DNA from: Flavobacterium hercynium
GTDB lineage: Bacteria; Bacteroidota; Bacteroidia; Flavobacteriales; Flavobacteriaceae
NCBI RefSeq assembly: GCF_002217285.1
Contig: NZ_MUGW01000025.1
Location: forward strand, 1-64,000
DNA length: 64,000 nucleotides
Direction: 5' to 3'
Made by a program: the position numbers and the translations under genes. Below are positions 37,402-47,565 of the stretch, one piece after another. A model generated the notes under the pieces. The model did not search any database and had not been told where the DNA came from. It saw only the letters and a list, made by a program, of their open reading frames with translations. Numbering within the stretch: position 1 is the stretch's first letter; each line of letters opens with the position of its first letter.

Positions 37402-40400
37402 ATGAAAAAAAACTACTTACTCTTACTTCTGCTGGTTTTTTCGATGCAGTACCTTACTGCTCAAATTACCACCGAAACATTTGAAGCTGGCACTGCAGGT
37501 ACTCCCAATTTTACATCTGGCACAGCCACTTTCAATTTAACCAACACTTACTCTGGTGGTTTTACACTTGTAAACATACCAAATACTGGTTATGCTTCAT
37601 CCAACAAATATATACAGGTTGCTGATGATGCCAATCAGGAAAGCATGGGACAATCTGGTTTCATTACTATAACAAGTGGCACCTTTAGGGTTAGCAGCTT
37701 ATGGATTTATTTATCCGGTAACTCTGGTCAAGATGCAGGTGTAACCTTTCTTGGTCAACCAGGTTCCGTTACCTTCATAGGGAGACTCGGTGGTGTTGAA
37801 CAATTTTCAGTGATTAAAAATACCACTGGTGCTGATAACGGTTATGCAGCACCTGGCAATGGTTTTACACAAGCAAATTTTGCTACATTGGAAGGTGTTG
37901 ACAATACTAACGTAATGATCGATCAACTAGAAATCAAACTAAGTGCTAACTACGATTATTTTGCTATTGATAATTTTGCTTTTGAGGCACAGGCATCAGC
38001 ACCAACTGTTACAACGACAACAGCTACTGCAGCTAATATTGGCGCTGTAAGAGCTAGCTTAGGAGGTAATGTTACTGCAGGTGGTCCTTTAACAGCTAAA
38101 GGAATTGTGTGGTCAACAACTGCCACTACTCCTACATTGGCTAATAATGTAGTTACTAACGTCAGTACAGCTACCGGGACTTATTCAGATTTTGCAACGG
38201 GTCTTACACCATCAACACTTATTTATTACAGAGCGTATGCTACTAATAATGTCGGAACCAGTTATGGAGCCGTTTTGTCGTTTACAACAAACGCAGCACT
38301 TGCAGCTACACAGTCTCAAACAGATGTAACGTGTAATATGGGATCGAACGGTACTGGAACAGTAGTGCCTTCAGGAGGTAAAACGCCTTATACATATTCA
38401 TGGTCTCCAGCAGGAGGTACAGCGGCTACTGCAAGTGGTCTAGGTGCCGGACAGTACAATGTTACGATTACAGATGGTGATCTAACAACACTGGTAAAAA
38501 CATTCGATATTACGCAGCCACCTGCGGCTACAATAAGTTTTACAACCAATCCACCAAGCAGAACTATTTGTCTGGGAAGCAATACTACATTTCCTGCTAC
38601 TGCTGTAAATGCAACAGCATACCAATGGGAGGTAAATACCGGATCTGGATTTTCTACTATAACAAACGGAGGTGTGTATTCTAATGCTACTACTTCCTCT
38701 TTAACTATTACAGGAGCTACTGCTGGTATGAATGGATATACCTACCGACTTAGAGCATCTTCAGTATGTACACCGGGTGGTGTTACATCAAATGCGTCAA
38801 CCTTATCGGTTTCAAATATGACCGTTACTACACTTACAAAAGCTAATGTACAATGTTTTGGTGATAATAATGGTTCGGCTAGTCTTACCACTTCTGGAGG
38901 AATAGCTCCTTATACTTATTCATGGTCACCTTCTGGTGGTACCGCTTCTAGTGCATCAGGACTTGCTCCGGGTACTTATACTATTACAGTTACCGATAAT
39001 ATAGGTTGCACTAAAACACATCAGGTTGTTATTAACGGACCTACTGTAGCTTTTACTGCAACATCTTCTACCACTGCAGTTTCTTGTTTTGGAGGGAATA
39101 ACGGTACAGCAACTATTACAGCTGCTGGCGGTACAGCACCTTATACTTACACCTGGTCTACAGGAGCAGTAACTCAAACAATAACAGGTCGTCAGGGAGG
39201 AACATATAGTGTAACTGTTACGGATGATAATGGATGTGACCTTTTAGTAGAAAATATTGTTATAGGACAACCGGCTGCAATGCTTGGTGGAACTCCTTCA
39301 AGTACTTCAGTTTCCTGTTTTGGCGGGAACAACGGAACTGCAACTATTGCACCAACGGGTGGAACTCCAGGTTATACGTATGCTTGGTCTAACGGAGCGA
39401 CAACTGCAACCGCATCAAATCTTCAGGCAGGAACATACAGTGTTACTATTACGGATGCCAATTCATGTGATAGAACTATCTCTGGTATTGTTGTTGGAGG
39501 ACCAGCAGCTGCCTTAGGCGGTACACCTTCAATTACTACTGTATCTTGTTACGGAGGATCTAATGGTACAGCTACTATTACTCCAACGGGCGGTACTTCG
39601 GGTTATACCTACGAATGGTCAAACGGAGCAACATCACAAACTATTACAGGTCTTCAGGCTGGTGTCTATAGTGTAACTATTACAGATGCCAATTCATGTA
39701 CAAGAACTATTAATAACATTCTGGTATCACAGCCTTCAGAAATTAATTCTAATGCAACACAGACTAATGTAAGCTGCTTTAATGGTTCTAACGGAACTGC
39801 AACTGTTGCTCCAACAGGAGGTGCAGGAAGTTATACTTATTTATGGGCACCTTCAGGCAGTACTAATGCCAGCGTAAGCGGTCTTACAGCCGGTACTTAC
39901 AGTGTTAAAATAACAGATAATAACGGATGTGAGAAAGATCAAAGCTTTACAATCTCTCAGCCAGCTGCAATAGTATTAACTCAGGGAACAATAAATAATG
40001 TTAGCTGTTTCAACGGATCTAACGGAAGTGCTACTGTTTCTGCAACAGGTGGAGCGGGATCATTTACGTATTCTTGGTCACCAACAGGAGGAACTGCTGC
40101 TACAGCATCTGGTCTTACTGCAGGAACTTATACTGTTACCGTTACGGATGCTAACGCATGTCAGGCAACTGAAAATTTTACTATTAGCCAGCCGGCAGCA
40201 GCATTAACTGTTTTAAGCAGTACACAAGATAATATAACGTGCGGAGGCACTCCTACAGGTTCTGCAAGCGTTGTTGTAACTGGTGGAACAGGTAGTTATA
40301 CGTATTCTTGGTCTCCATCGGGAGGAACTGCTGCTTCAGCAACAGGACTTTATTCAGGAACTTACACGGTAACTATTACTGATGTTAACGGCTGTCAAAC

Positions 40401-42867
40401 ATCAGAAAATTTTACTATTACCGAACCGGCAAACCCATTAACAGCTTCACAGGGAGCAATTGTAAATATTGCTTGTTATGGAGACACAACGGGTTCTGCT
40501 ACTGTAAGCGTAGTTGGGGGCGATGGTAATTACACCTACTCATGGGCTCCATCAGGAGGAACTGCTGCTACAGCAACAGGTCTTGCTGCAGGAACTTACA
40601 CGGTTACGGTTACAGATGGCGCTTCATGTCAAGCCACACAAACGTTCACTATTAATCAGCCACTCGCTGCCCTTTCTGCTACTACAGCTTCAACAGGTGT
40701 TAGCTGTTTTGGAGGAAGCAATGGTTCTGCAAGCGTAACAGTATCAAACGGAACTTCCCCTTATACGTATGCATGGTCTCCACTAGGCGGTAACGTATCT
40801 TCTATTTCAGGAAGACCAGCTGGAGATTATACTTGTACGATTACAGATGCTAACGGATGTACTTTAGTAAAAACAATAACAATCAGTTCACCTGTTCAAT
40901 TCTCAGCAACTGTTTCAAAAACAGACGTTTCTTGTAATGGAGGATCAAACGGTACTGCAACGATAACTCCATCTGGAGCAACAGCACCATTTACCTATAC
41001 ATGGAATCCTACAGGAGGTTCTAATGCAACTGCTTCAGGATTAAGTGCAGGAACTTACGTTGTTGTTGTTCAGGATGCTAACACTTGTCAGTATTCTGTT
41101 AGTGTTACTATAGATCAGCCAGATGCTTTAACAGCAACTGCATCACAAATCAATGTTTCTTGTCCAGGTGGTAATAATGGTGAAGCTTCTGTAATCGCTA
41201 CTGGTGGTACAGCTCCATACAATTATATCTGGTCACCAGCAGGTGGAACAGCAGCTACTGCTACAGGCTTAACAGCTGGAAATTATTCTGTAATGATTAC
41301 AGACTCAAACGGTTGTTTTACAACAAGATCGTTTACTTTAATCAATACTCCTGATAACTCAGCACCTGTTCCTGACCTATTGAATCTTCCGGATATCACA
41401 GGTTACTGTTCTATATTTTCATCAGAAATTACAGTTCCAACTGCTACAGACAATTGTGCAGGTACTATAAATGCTACTACAACCGATCCTTTAAATTATA
41501 CAGCTACAGGTAACTATTCTATTACCTGGACTTATGACGATGGAAATGGTAACATTACTACACAAACACAAAATGTAATAGTTCTTGATTCTCCTTTAGA
41601 TGCGTTAACTTTTACAGACAAAACTGTAACGTATAATGGAAACGTTCAAACTATTGAACTTGGAAATCTACCTTCAGATGCAATCGTTACGTATTCAATT
41701 ACACCGGCAACAACTACTCCAAATGGTGCTTTAGATGCTGGAAATTATACGGTAACAGCTCTTGTATTCCCTGGTGTAAGCGCTCCAAATTGTGTACCTG
41801 TGATACTTAGTGCACAACTTACAATTGAAAAAGCGGCACAACAAATTACATTTGCTCCTCTTGAAGACAGAATTTTGGGAGTAAACAATACATTTACTTT
41901 AAATGCAACTTCAAATTCAGGTTTACCTGTAACGTACTCATACATCTATACAACTGCATTACCATCGGCTACAGTATCTTCAAATGGTGATGTTGAATTG
42001 TTAAGAACAGGAGAAGTTACCATAACAGCTTCTCAGCTTGGAGATGATAATTATCTTCCTGCGGTTTCTGTTTCTCAAGTTCTTGTGATCAAAAACAATG
42101 ATATTATGGTGAGTTCTATCACGATTGGAAGTACCGTTTATGCGAATCCTCCAAAAGAGATTAGATATGTAATGGAATGTGATGAGAATACCGTTAATGT
42201 TGCCATTTTAAATCAAACGAATGCGACTATTACTCCTGCTCCAACTTATACGGTTACACCTCCAAAACCTGGAATTTATACCGAAAATGCAGTAGTGACT
42301 TCGCAAGACGGAAGCGTATCTACGAACTACACAATTACAATTGAAAAACCATTCGGTTTCTATGATATTGTACAGCAAAAATTCAACAATGTATTGCTTG
42401 TAAACAATAATCCTGCAACTAATGGCGGTTACACATTTGTATCTTACGAATGGTTTAAAAATGGTGTATCAGTAGGAACAGGACAATACTATTCAGCTGG
42501 TGAAAACATCACAGATGAATTAGACACCAATGCCAATTTTATGGTGAAGATGAAAACTAAAGAAGGTCAAATTCTATCAACTTGTGATACTACAATTGAA
42601 CTTGACAAATCAATTCAGGCAAAACTTTATCCTAATCCAATTCAAACTGGAAAAGTGGTTACAGTAGAAGCTGATTTCCCTAAAGAAGAACTTGAAAAAA
42701 TGCAAATTAGCCTTTATTCTGTTTCTGGGAAATTGATAAAAACAGTTCAGTCATCAACCGTAAAAACGAACATACAATTGCCTCAAACAACTGAAAGTAA
42801 TATGTATCTGGTAGTTATTGAAACTGCTAATATCAAAAAATCTTTAAAAGTAATTGTAAATAAATAA
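37402..42867 (+). CDS. Giant T9SS-secreted surface protein with SprB repeats
   Basis: An 1821-residue exported protein. Signal peptide (1-20, ending TAQ); a lectin-like or unknown N-domain (about 20-195); Fn3-like repeat (205-295, IYYRAYATNNVGTSYGAV); then 12 SprB repeats of about 77 residues (305-1315), each beginning with VSCFGGxNGTATV and ending TYSVTITDANGC, with one Ig-like insertion near 380-470; an HYR/MBG-type region (1330-1500); and a C-terminal type A sorting domain (about 1740-1821, LYPNPIQTGKVV...VVIETANIKKSLKVIV). SprB is the gliding adhesin of Flavobacterium johnsoniae; this shorter relative probably serves adhesion. Exact homology is not claimed. Confidence 0.88.
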   Translation: MKKNYLLLLLLVFSMQYLTAQITTETFEAGTAGTPNFTSGTATFNLTNTYSGGFTLVNIPNTGYASSNKYIQVADDANQESMGQSGFITITSGTFRVSSLWIYLSGNSGQDAGVTFLGQPGSVTFIGRLGGVEQFSVIKNTTGADNGYAAPGNGFTQANFATLEGVDNTNVMIDQLEIKLSANYDYFAIDNFAFEAQASAPTVTTTTATAANIGAVRASLGGNVTAGGPLTAKGIVWSTTATTPTLANNVVTNVSTATGTYSDFATGLTPSTLIYYRAYATNNVGTSYGAVLSFTTNAALAATQSQTDVTCNMGSNGTGTVVPSGGKTPYTYSWSPAGGTAATASGLGAGQYNVTITDGDLTTLVKTFDITQPPAATISFTTNPPSRTICLGSNTTFPATAVNATAYQWEVNTGSGFSTITNGGVYSNATTSSLTITGATAGMNGYTYRLRASSVCTPGGVTSNASTLSVSNMTVTTLTKANVQCFGDNNGSASLTTSGGIAPYTYSWSPSGGTASSASGLAPGTYTITVTDNIGCTKTHQVVINGPTVAFTATSSTTAVSCFGGNNGTATITAAGGTAPYTYTWSTGAVTQTITGRQGGTYSVTVTDDNGCDLLVENIVIGQPAAMLGGTPSSTSVSCFGGNNGTATIAPTGGTPGYTYAWSNGATTATASNLQAGTYSVTITDANSCDRTISGIVVGGPAAALGGTPSITTVSCYGGSNGTATITPTGGTSGYTYEWSNGATSQTITGLQAGVYSVTITDANSCTRTINNILVSQPSEINSNATQTNVSCFNGSNGTATVAPTGGAGSYTYLWAPSGSTNASVSGLTAGTYSVKITDNNGCEKDQSFTISQPAAIVLTQGTINNVSCFNGSNGSATVSATGGAGSFTYSWSPTGGTAATASGLTAGTYTVTVTDANACQATENFTISQPAAALTVLSSTQDNITCGGTPTGSASVVVTGGTGSYTYSWSPSGGTAASATGLYSGTYTVTITDVNGCQTSENFTITEPANPLTASQGAIVNIACYGDTTGSATVSVVGGDGNYTYSWAPSGGTAATATGLAAGTYTVTVTDGASCQATQTFTINQPLAALSATTASTGVSCFGGSNGSASVTVSNGTSPYTYAWSPLGGNVSSISGRPAGDYTCTITDANGCTLVKTITISSPVQFSATVSKTDVSCNGGSNGTATITPSGATAPFTYTWNPTGGSNATASGLSAGTYVVVVQDANTCQYSVSVTIDQPDALTATASQINVSCPGGNNGEASVIATGGTAPYNYIWSPAGGTAATATGLTAGNYSVMITDSNGCFTTRSFTLINTPDNSAPVPDLLNLPDITGYCSIFSSEITVPTATDNCAGTINATTTDPLNYTATGNYSITWTYDDGNGNITTQTQNVIVLDSPLDALTFTDKTVTYNGNVQTIELGNLPSDAIVTYSITPATTTPNGALDAGNYTVTALVFPGVSAPNCVPVILSAQLTIEKAAQQITFAPLEDRILGVNNTFTLNATSNSGLPVTYSYIYTTALPSATVSSNGDVELLRTGEVTITASQLGDDNYLPAVSVSQVLVIKNNDIMVSSITIGSTVYANPPKEIRYVMECDENTVNVAILNQTNATITPAPTYTVTPPKPGIYTENAVVTSQDGSVSTNYTITIEKPFGFYDIVQQKFNNVLLVNNNPATNGGYTFVSYEWFKNGVSVGTGQYYSAGENITDELDTNANFMVKMKTKEGQILSTCDTTIELDKSIQAKLYPNPIQTGKVVTVEADFPKEELEKMQISLYSVSGKLIKTVQSSTVKTNIQLPQTTESNMYLVVIETANIKKSLKVIVNK
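38308..41345 (+). repeat. Tandem SprB coding repeats
   Basis: Twelve degenerate repeats of roughly 230 bases inside the giant adhesin gene, coding for SprB-type units. Neighbouring units share long stretches at DNA level, so recombination between them could change the copy number. Confidence 0.8.
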
Positions 42868-42873
42868 AAATCT

Positions 42874-42904
42874 TGCCAGTATTGTTTTTCTAATAATACT
42901 GGCA
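42874..42904 (+). promoter_or_regulatory. Intercistronic hairpin between adhesin and barrel genes
   Basis: Arms TGCCAGTATT and AATACTGGCA are perfect complements around an 11-base loop. There is no T-run, so it probably tunes transcript stability or expression ratio rather than ending transcription. Confidence 0.6.
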
Positions 42905-42919
42905 TAAAATAAATTTAAG

Positions 42920-43771
42920 ATGAAAAAAAATATTAGCAACTATATAAAATCACTAGCACTATTTACAGTACTTTTTGGTACTTGTTTAAATGGTTATAGT
43001 CAAGATCAAAAACAGGAATTTTCTGTTTCAGTTGGTGGACCATTTTCTTTTGTAAAATCAACATCTTCCGGAGATTTTTTACCCGCAAATGGGTTTAATG
43101 CAGGACTTCGTTATGCTTATTATCTAAACGAAAACATTAGTTTAAGCTTAGGAGCAGAATATCAGGTCTATACAGGGCAATCAAAGTTTACAACACTTGG
43201 AGGGCAATATAGTGCAACAGATGCTGAATCGGAATCATTTCAATTCAGATATTCAGCTGTTAATTTTAGAGAAAAACAAAATCTAAGCTATATCAATGTT
43301 CCTATTGCTATTCAGTTTGAAACTCAGGGAAGCACAAGATTTTTTATTGCCGCAGGTGCTAAAGTTGGTTTTGCACTAAAATCAACTTATGAATCTTCTG
43401 CAGAAAATCTTACTACAAGTGGTTATTATCCACAATATAATGTAGAATTGTTTAATCCGGCATTTGCAGGATTTGCAAGTACAAACGATTTCAAAAGCGG
43501 TAAACAGGATTTTGACACCAAAGTTTCCTACTCTGCTACATTCGAAACAGGCATAAAGCAAGCTGTTGGAGATAAGAGCGCTGTTTATTTAGGTGTTTAT
43601 GTAGATTATGGATTAAATAATGTCTTCGATAAAACTGGAGATAAAAATTTAATTCAATACAATCCTGATCTTCCTGTGCAATTAAAGCACAATAGCGTTT
43701 ACGATTCAGGTCTTGCAAGAGATATGCGATTGGTTTCATTTGGTCTTAAACTAAGATTCGCAATGCACTAA
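42920..43771 (+). CDS. Outer-membrane beta-barrel protein
   Basis: A 283-residue exported protein (signal peptide to about residue 27, GYSQ). Amphipathic strands alternate throughout (VSVGGPFSFVKS, AGLRYAYYLNENISLSLGAEYQVY, SYINVPIAIQFETQGSTRFFIAAGAKVGFAL), and the end VSFGLKLRFAMH has the aromatic near the terminus. It resembles PorT-like or OmpA-N barrels. The gene lies 52 bases after the giant adhesin with only a hairpin between, so it is probably cotranscribed and could anchor or help secrete it, as SprF does for SprB. SprF homology itself is not visible. Confidence 0.8.
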   Translation: MKKNISNYIKSLALFTVLFGTCLNGYSQDQKQEFSVSVGGPFSFVKSTSSGDFLPANGFNAGLRYAYYLNENISLSLGAEYQVYTGQSKFTTLGGQYSATDAESESFQFRYSAVNFREKQNLSYINVPIAIQFETQGSTRFFIAAGAKVGFALKSTYESSAENLTTSGYYPQYNVELFNPAFAGFASTNDFKSGKQDFDTKVSYSATFETGIKQAVGDKSAVYLGVYVDYGLNNVFDKTGDKNLIQYNPDLPVQLKHNSVYDSGLARDMRLVSFGLKLRFAMH

Positions 43772-43810
43772 TCTTCAAATTACAGCGATAAAAAAAATTG
43801 TTTTAAATGC

Positions 43811-43848
43811 AAACAGCCGATTTCCTCAAAAGAAATCGGCTGTTTTAT
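43811..43848. terminator. Bidirectional terminator
   Basis: Arms AAACAGCCGATTTC (43811-43824) and GAAATCGGCTGTTT (43832-43845), loop of 7 bases. It lies between the converging barrel and ApbE genes. Confidence 0.92.
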
Positions 43849-43864
43849 TATATATCAAATTAAA

Positions 43865-44866
43865 CTATTTTTTAATTTTTGAAGCTTTCATTTTAAATCT
43901 AAATTTCTTCGATTTAATTACTTTCCCTTTATCCGTTATAATCAAACAACTGTAATCCGAAAACTGATCAATTAGCTTTAACCCTTCATCCTGCCCTAAA
44001 ACAATAATCGAAGTACTAAAACCGTTGGCCATTTCAGCACTTGGACCAAAAACCGTAACACTTACCAAACCTGTAGCTGGATAACCTGTTTTTGGATTTA
44101 TAATGTGGGAATAGCGCTGACCATTAAATTCTACAAACTTCTCATAACTTCCGGATGTTGTTACTGCTTCAGTTTTAAGCGGGACTATTGCAACCAAATC
44201 ATTTGTCTTAAACGGATTTGTAATTCCGATATTCCAATTGGTTCCATCTGTTTGAGTTCCCCAGGTTGCCATATCACCGGATGCATTTATGATACCGGAT
44301 AAAACTCCTTTTGACTGCATGATTTCACGCGCTTTATCTGCTGCATATCCTTTTCCGATAGATCCAAAACCAATTTTCATTCCCTGCTTTTTCAAAAAAA
44401 TAGTCGACTGAATACTGTCTAAAATAATATTTTGATAGCCAACCTTCTCTACTGATTTCTGAATTACTTCCGGACTTGGCATTTCCGTCATCGTATCATC
44501 AAACCTCCAGATTTTATCCATCGCAGCATAGCTAATATCAAAAGCACCGTTTGTAAGCTGAGATATATACAAAGCTCGTTTAGTTAGGTCAAATACCTCT
44601 TTATCTACTTTTACGGCACGAATCCCGGCATTCTGATTAACTTCTGAAACCTGCGAATCCGACTTCCAATCCGAAATAAGATTTTCAATACGTGTAATTT
44701 CTTCAATCGCCTCATTAATCCGATTTTCTGCTGTGAGCGAATCTGTAGAAACAATAGTAATATCAAAACGGCTTCCCATCAACATTGTAGTTCTTTTGCG
44801 AAGCTTTTGTGCTGAACAAAAAATACTGCTTAGTAAAATAAGGGCTAGTAAACTTTTTTTAATCAT
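43865..44866 (-). CDS. apbE: FAD:protein FMN transferase (ApbE)
   Basis: A 333-residue exported enzyme (signal peptide about 1-19). ApbE motifs: MLMGSRFDITIVS near residue 28, the FAD-binding segment GFGSIGKGYAADKAREIM, then INASGDMATWG, ATSGSYEKFVEFNGQRYSHI with INPKTGYPA. It covalently attaches FMN to Ser/Thr of periplasmic acceptor proteins. The DUF2271 gene two genes upstream carries TGASVT, an acceptor-type motif, and is the probable substrate. Gap to the upstream reductase gene is 9 bases, so the genes form one operon. The codon and length are typical for the family. Confidence 0.92.
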   Translation of the reverse strand: MIKKSLLALILLSSIFCSAQKLRKRTTMLMGSRFDITIVSTDSLTAENRINEAIEEITRIENLISDWKSDSQVSEVNQNAGIRAVKVDKEVFDLTKRALYISQLTNGAFDISYAAMDKIWRFDDTMTEMPSPEVIQKSVEKVGYQNIILDSIQSTIFLKKQGMKIGFGSIGKGYAADKAREIMQSKGVLSGIINASGDMATWGTQTDGTNWNIGITNPFKTNDLVAIVPLKTEAVTTSGSYEKFVEFNGQRYSHIINPKTGYPATGLVSVTVFGPSAEMANGFSTSIIVLGQDEGLKLIDQFSDYSCLIITDKGKVIKSKKFRFKMKASKIKK

Positions 44867-44875
44867 GACTTAAAC

Positions 44876-47074
44876 CTAATAACAATCGGTCAATATTTGT
44901 TTGTTTAATTTATAGAACGATAAACCAGTTCCCTGTTTTTCTACACAAATTACATCAAGAATCTTTTCTACATCTTGTTGCATCGCCAATGAACCGCATA
45001 TCATAATCGTACCTCCTTTTTGTAATGTCGCAGCAAAAAACTCTGCATCTTTTTTGATGAGGTCCATCACATAACATTGATTTTGCTCTCTGGAAAAAGC
45101 AATATGAAAACTTTTTAAATGATTGTTCTGAATCTCATTTTCAGCAAACTTTTGATACTTGACAATTGTCTCTGTTTCATTTCTAAAACCACAATACAAA
45201 TGGCATTCTTTATTCTTTTTGTTCCCTTCAATCATTCCTAAAAAGGGTGCGATTCCCGTTCCGTTGGCAATCATAATAATTGATGGTGCTTTTTTCGCAA
45301 AATGAAACCCTGTATTTTTTACAATTCTTGCCTTTATTACAGCTCCTGTTTCCAACTGATACAAAAAGCGGGACCCCAAACCGTATTCATGCAGTTTTAC
45401 CACCAATTGTATGTTACCATTGCTTTTACTAATCGAATAAAAACGATCTCTGCTATCGCCTGCAGGATAAATTGCCAGCAAATCGCCCGAAGTAAATTTA
45501 GTTCGCATTCCGGCACGCAAGGTGATCATAAACGTATGATCTTTTTCAGAAACTGCCGTTTTTTCTAAAACCATCAGTTTTTGCAAACCAGTTGGTTTTT
45601 GAGCATAGAAAGCGGGCGTTGTATTTAAAGTAATCCCTGTTACTGCATTCCATTCTTTAATCCAATTTGTAAATTCTACGGGAGATTTATCATCAATTGT
45701 GTGCAGATTCAAATGAACATCCGCCCAGCTTTTTGTTCGTAGATAATCATCCGCTTTTACCGCAAAACCACAAAAATCTGCGTACGATTTAGAACCAAAT
45801 CCCACAACCGAAACTTTTACATTTCGCTGTTGCGGATATTGTTCTACCAGCGATAAAAATTTGTTTCCGCTAAAAGGAGCATCGCCCAACCCGTGTGTGG
45901 AGGTAAAAATGATAATATTTTCAGCTTCATCAAATTGTGTATACTTATTTAAAGTTGTCAAGTAAGACGAATGTCCATTCGAGATCAATTGTGCATGAAC
46001 CGAATTAGCAAATCGCAAAGTACTTCCGTTTTCGCTTCCAGCTAATAATACAAACTTACTTTTAGCTGCTTTATGTTTATTTTTAATTTGAGTTTCTCTT
46101 CGGCGAAAAGTCATCGCAAACCCCGAATAAATAAAAAACAAAATATTCAGTGAAGCGATCGCCAAAACAATTGCCCAAATAATATTGGTTCGCCCTGTAT
46201 GGAGGTCAAGACTTAAATTTTCAAGTACTAAAGTAATCGGATAAGGTACTTCACTTATCACCTGACCGTTAAACTGATTTACATGCAATTCACGATCGGT
46301 AAGCCTTAGTATAAAAATTTCCTCGGGATCTTCTGTATCAAACGGAAATTCAATTTTCTGAACGTCTGAGAGCTTCGTCTCTTTAAAAATTTTAAAATCA
46401 GCAATTTTTCCCTGCTCGGATGCTATACTAGCCGCTTTTTCCTGATGCTGTATTTTTGCTTCGGGAAAAAGTTTAAAGCGCTGCATCGAAAGATAGGTGC
46501 CGGAAAGCGCCAAAATTAAAATCGGAATCAGCATTATCCTTCCTAAAACCACATGGTAATACTGTGCGAAATAATCCTTAACAATTTTAGAGAAAAAGCG
46601 ACGTAAACCTTTTTGTCTTTGCAGTATTAATGCTGTTCCTGAAATCGCAATCAGAAACAATAAAAAGGCATTTACGCCAATAATAAATCGTCCCGTTTCA
46701 TGCAAAAAAAGCGAACGGTGAAGCGATGTTATCCATTGTATAAACGAACTTTTCTTTTCTTGTTTGCCTAAAACCTTCCCAGTTTCAGCATCAATGTAAG
46801 CATTAATATCATTGCCGTCTTCATCTAAAGCTTTAAGGGTGACAAACTGGTTATGATCAACACTGATTTCACTTACTTCTAAGTAATTATTACGCAATAC
46901 CGGAAGCGTTTGTGCAAGGGTTAATTCATCAAAATTCTGGATACGATAAGGCGGTATTTTCTCCCCGATCGCATCCGCAGCCAGTACAATTCCTGTAACA
47001 GCTGCCAATACTAAAAACAGAGAAGAAAATACCGCCAAAGTTAAATGAGCGTATCTCCAAACGGATAATGTCAT
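44876..47074 (-). CDS. PepSY membrane protein fused to flavodoxin-type reductase
   Basis: A 732-residue fusion. The N-terminal PepSY part has four membrane helices (about 13-33, 131-152, 177-196, 297-320) with conserved His (SLHRSLFLHETGR, YYHVVLGR, SLDLHTG) that probably hold haem. A flavodoxin domain follows at about 340-480 (FVLLAGSENGSTLRFANSV). The C-terminal ferredoxin-reductase-like unit has the FAD motif RFYSIS and the nucleotide site IMIANGTGIAPFLGMIEG. Cytoplasmic NAD(P)H electrons would cross the membrane to a periplasmic acceptor. PepSY proteins of this type reduce ferric siderophores (Xus, FoxB, PiuB families; established knowledge). Confidence 0.88.
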   Translation of the reverse strand: MTLSVWRYAHLTLAVFSSLFLVLAAVTGIVLAADAIGEKIPPYRIQNFDELTLAQTLPVLRNNYLEVSEISVDHNQFVTLKALDEDGNDINAYIDAETGKVLGKQEKKSSFIQWITSLHRSLFLHETGRFIIGVNAFLLFLIAISGTALILQRQKGLRRFFSKIVKDYFAQYYHVVLGRIMLIPILILALSGTYLSMQRFKLFPEAKIQHQEKAASIASEQGKIADFKIFKETKLSDVQKIEFPFDTEDPEEIFILRLTDRELHVNQFNGQVISEVPYPITLVLENLSLDLHTGRTNIIWAIVLAIASLNILFFIYSGFAMTFRRRETQIKNKHKAAKSKFVLLAGSENGSTLRFANSVHAQLISNGHSSYLTTLNKYTQFDEAENIIIFTSTHGLGDAPFSGNKFLSLVEQYPQQRNVKVSVVGFGSKSYADFCGFAVKADDYLRTKSWADVHLNLHTIDDKSPVEFTNWIKEWNAVTGITLNTTPAFYAQKPTGLQKLMVLEKTAVSEKDHTFMITLRAGMRTKFTSGDLLAIYPAGDSRDRFYSISKSNGNIQLVVKLHEYGLGSRFLYQLETGAVIKARIVKNTGFHFAKKAPSIIMIANGTGIAPFLGMIEGNKKNKECHLYCGFRNETETIVKYQKFAENEIQNNHLKSFHIAFSREQNQCYVMDLIKKDAEFFAATLQKGGTIMICGSLAMQQDVEKILDVICVEKQGTGLSFYKLNKQILTDCY

Positions 47075-47079
47075 TATGC

Positions 47080-47559
47080 TTATACCTTATTTAATTTTAC
47101 ATATCTGATGTATCCTTTACCTTCTGTTTTAGTGGCAACACCATCAGTGGTAAGCGGAATTTCAACATCATTTACATGGTACTTTTGATCTTCAACAGCA
47201 GTCTCAAATCGTAGTTTGTACCCTTTGTCAATTTTTGCATCTTCTATTTCAAAAACCGTAACACTGCGATCTCCACCCGTTACAGAAGCACCTGTTTTAG
47301 CACTTACGGCTGGTTTTTTATTATAGAATTTATACCATTCTTTAAGACTGTTGTACCATTGCTTGTCATCTCCCATTACGTAAAGTGTTTTTTCGTAATC
47401 TCCTTTAGCGTTTACCAAAGAAACTACAATATAAGCACCTTCACCCATGTAGTTAGACATTTGCAAAAGACATTTGTATTTACTCGTTTGAGCAGAAGTT
47501 TGAAGAGAAAACAAACAGGCGAATAGCGCCATAAGGCAAATTTTAGATACTGATTTCAT
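47080..47559 (-). CDS. DUF2271 protein with putative flavinylation motif
   Basis: A 159-residue exported protein (signal peptide ending TSAQ, residue 24). The body is a DUF2271 beta-rich domain. Residues 89-94 read TGASVT, matching the pattern [ST]GA[ST]xT used by ApbE to attach FMN (probable target Ser92). DUF2271 beside PepSY and ApbE is a known flavinylation-associated arrangement. It may shuttle electrons from the PepSY reductase to iron or to another periplasmic acceptor. The stop codon is 6 bases before the next gene (reductase), in one operon. Confidence 0.82.
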   Translation of the reverse strand: MKSVSKICLMALFACLFSLQTSAQTSKYKCLLQMSNYMGEGAYIVVSLVNAKGDYEKTLYVMGDDKQWYNSLKEWYKFYNKKPAVSAKTGASVTGGDRSVTVFEIEDAKIDKGYKLRFETAVEDQKYHVNDVEIPLTTDGVATKTEGKGYIRYVKLNKV

Positions 47560-47565
47560 TTATTA

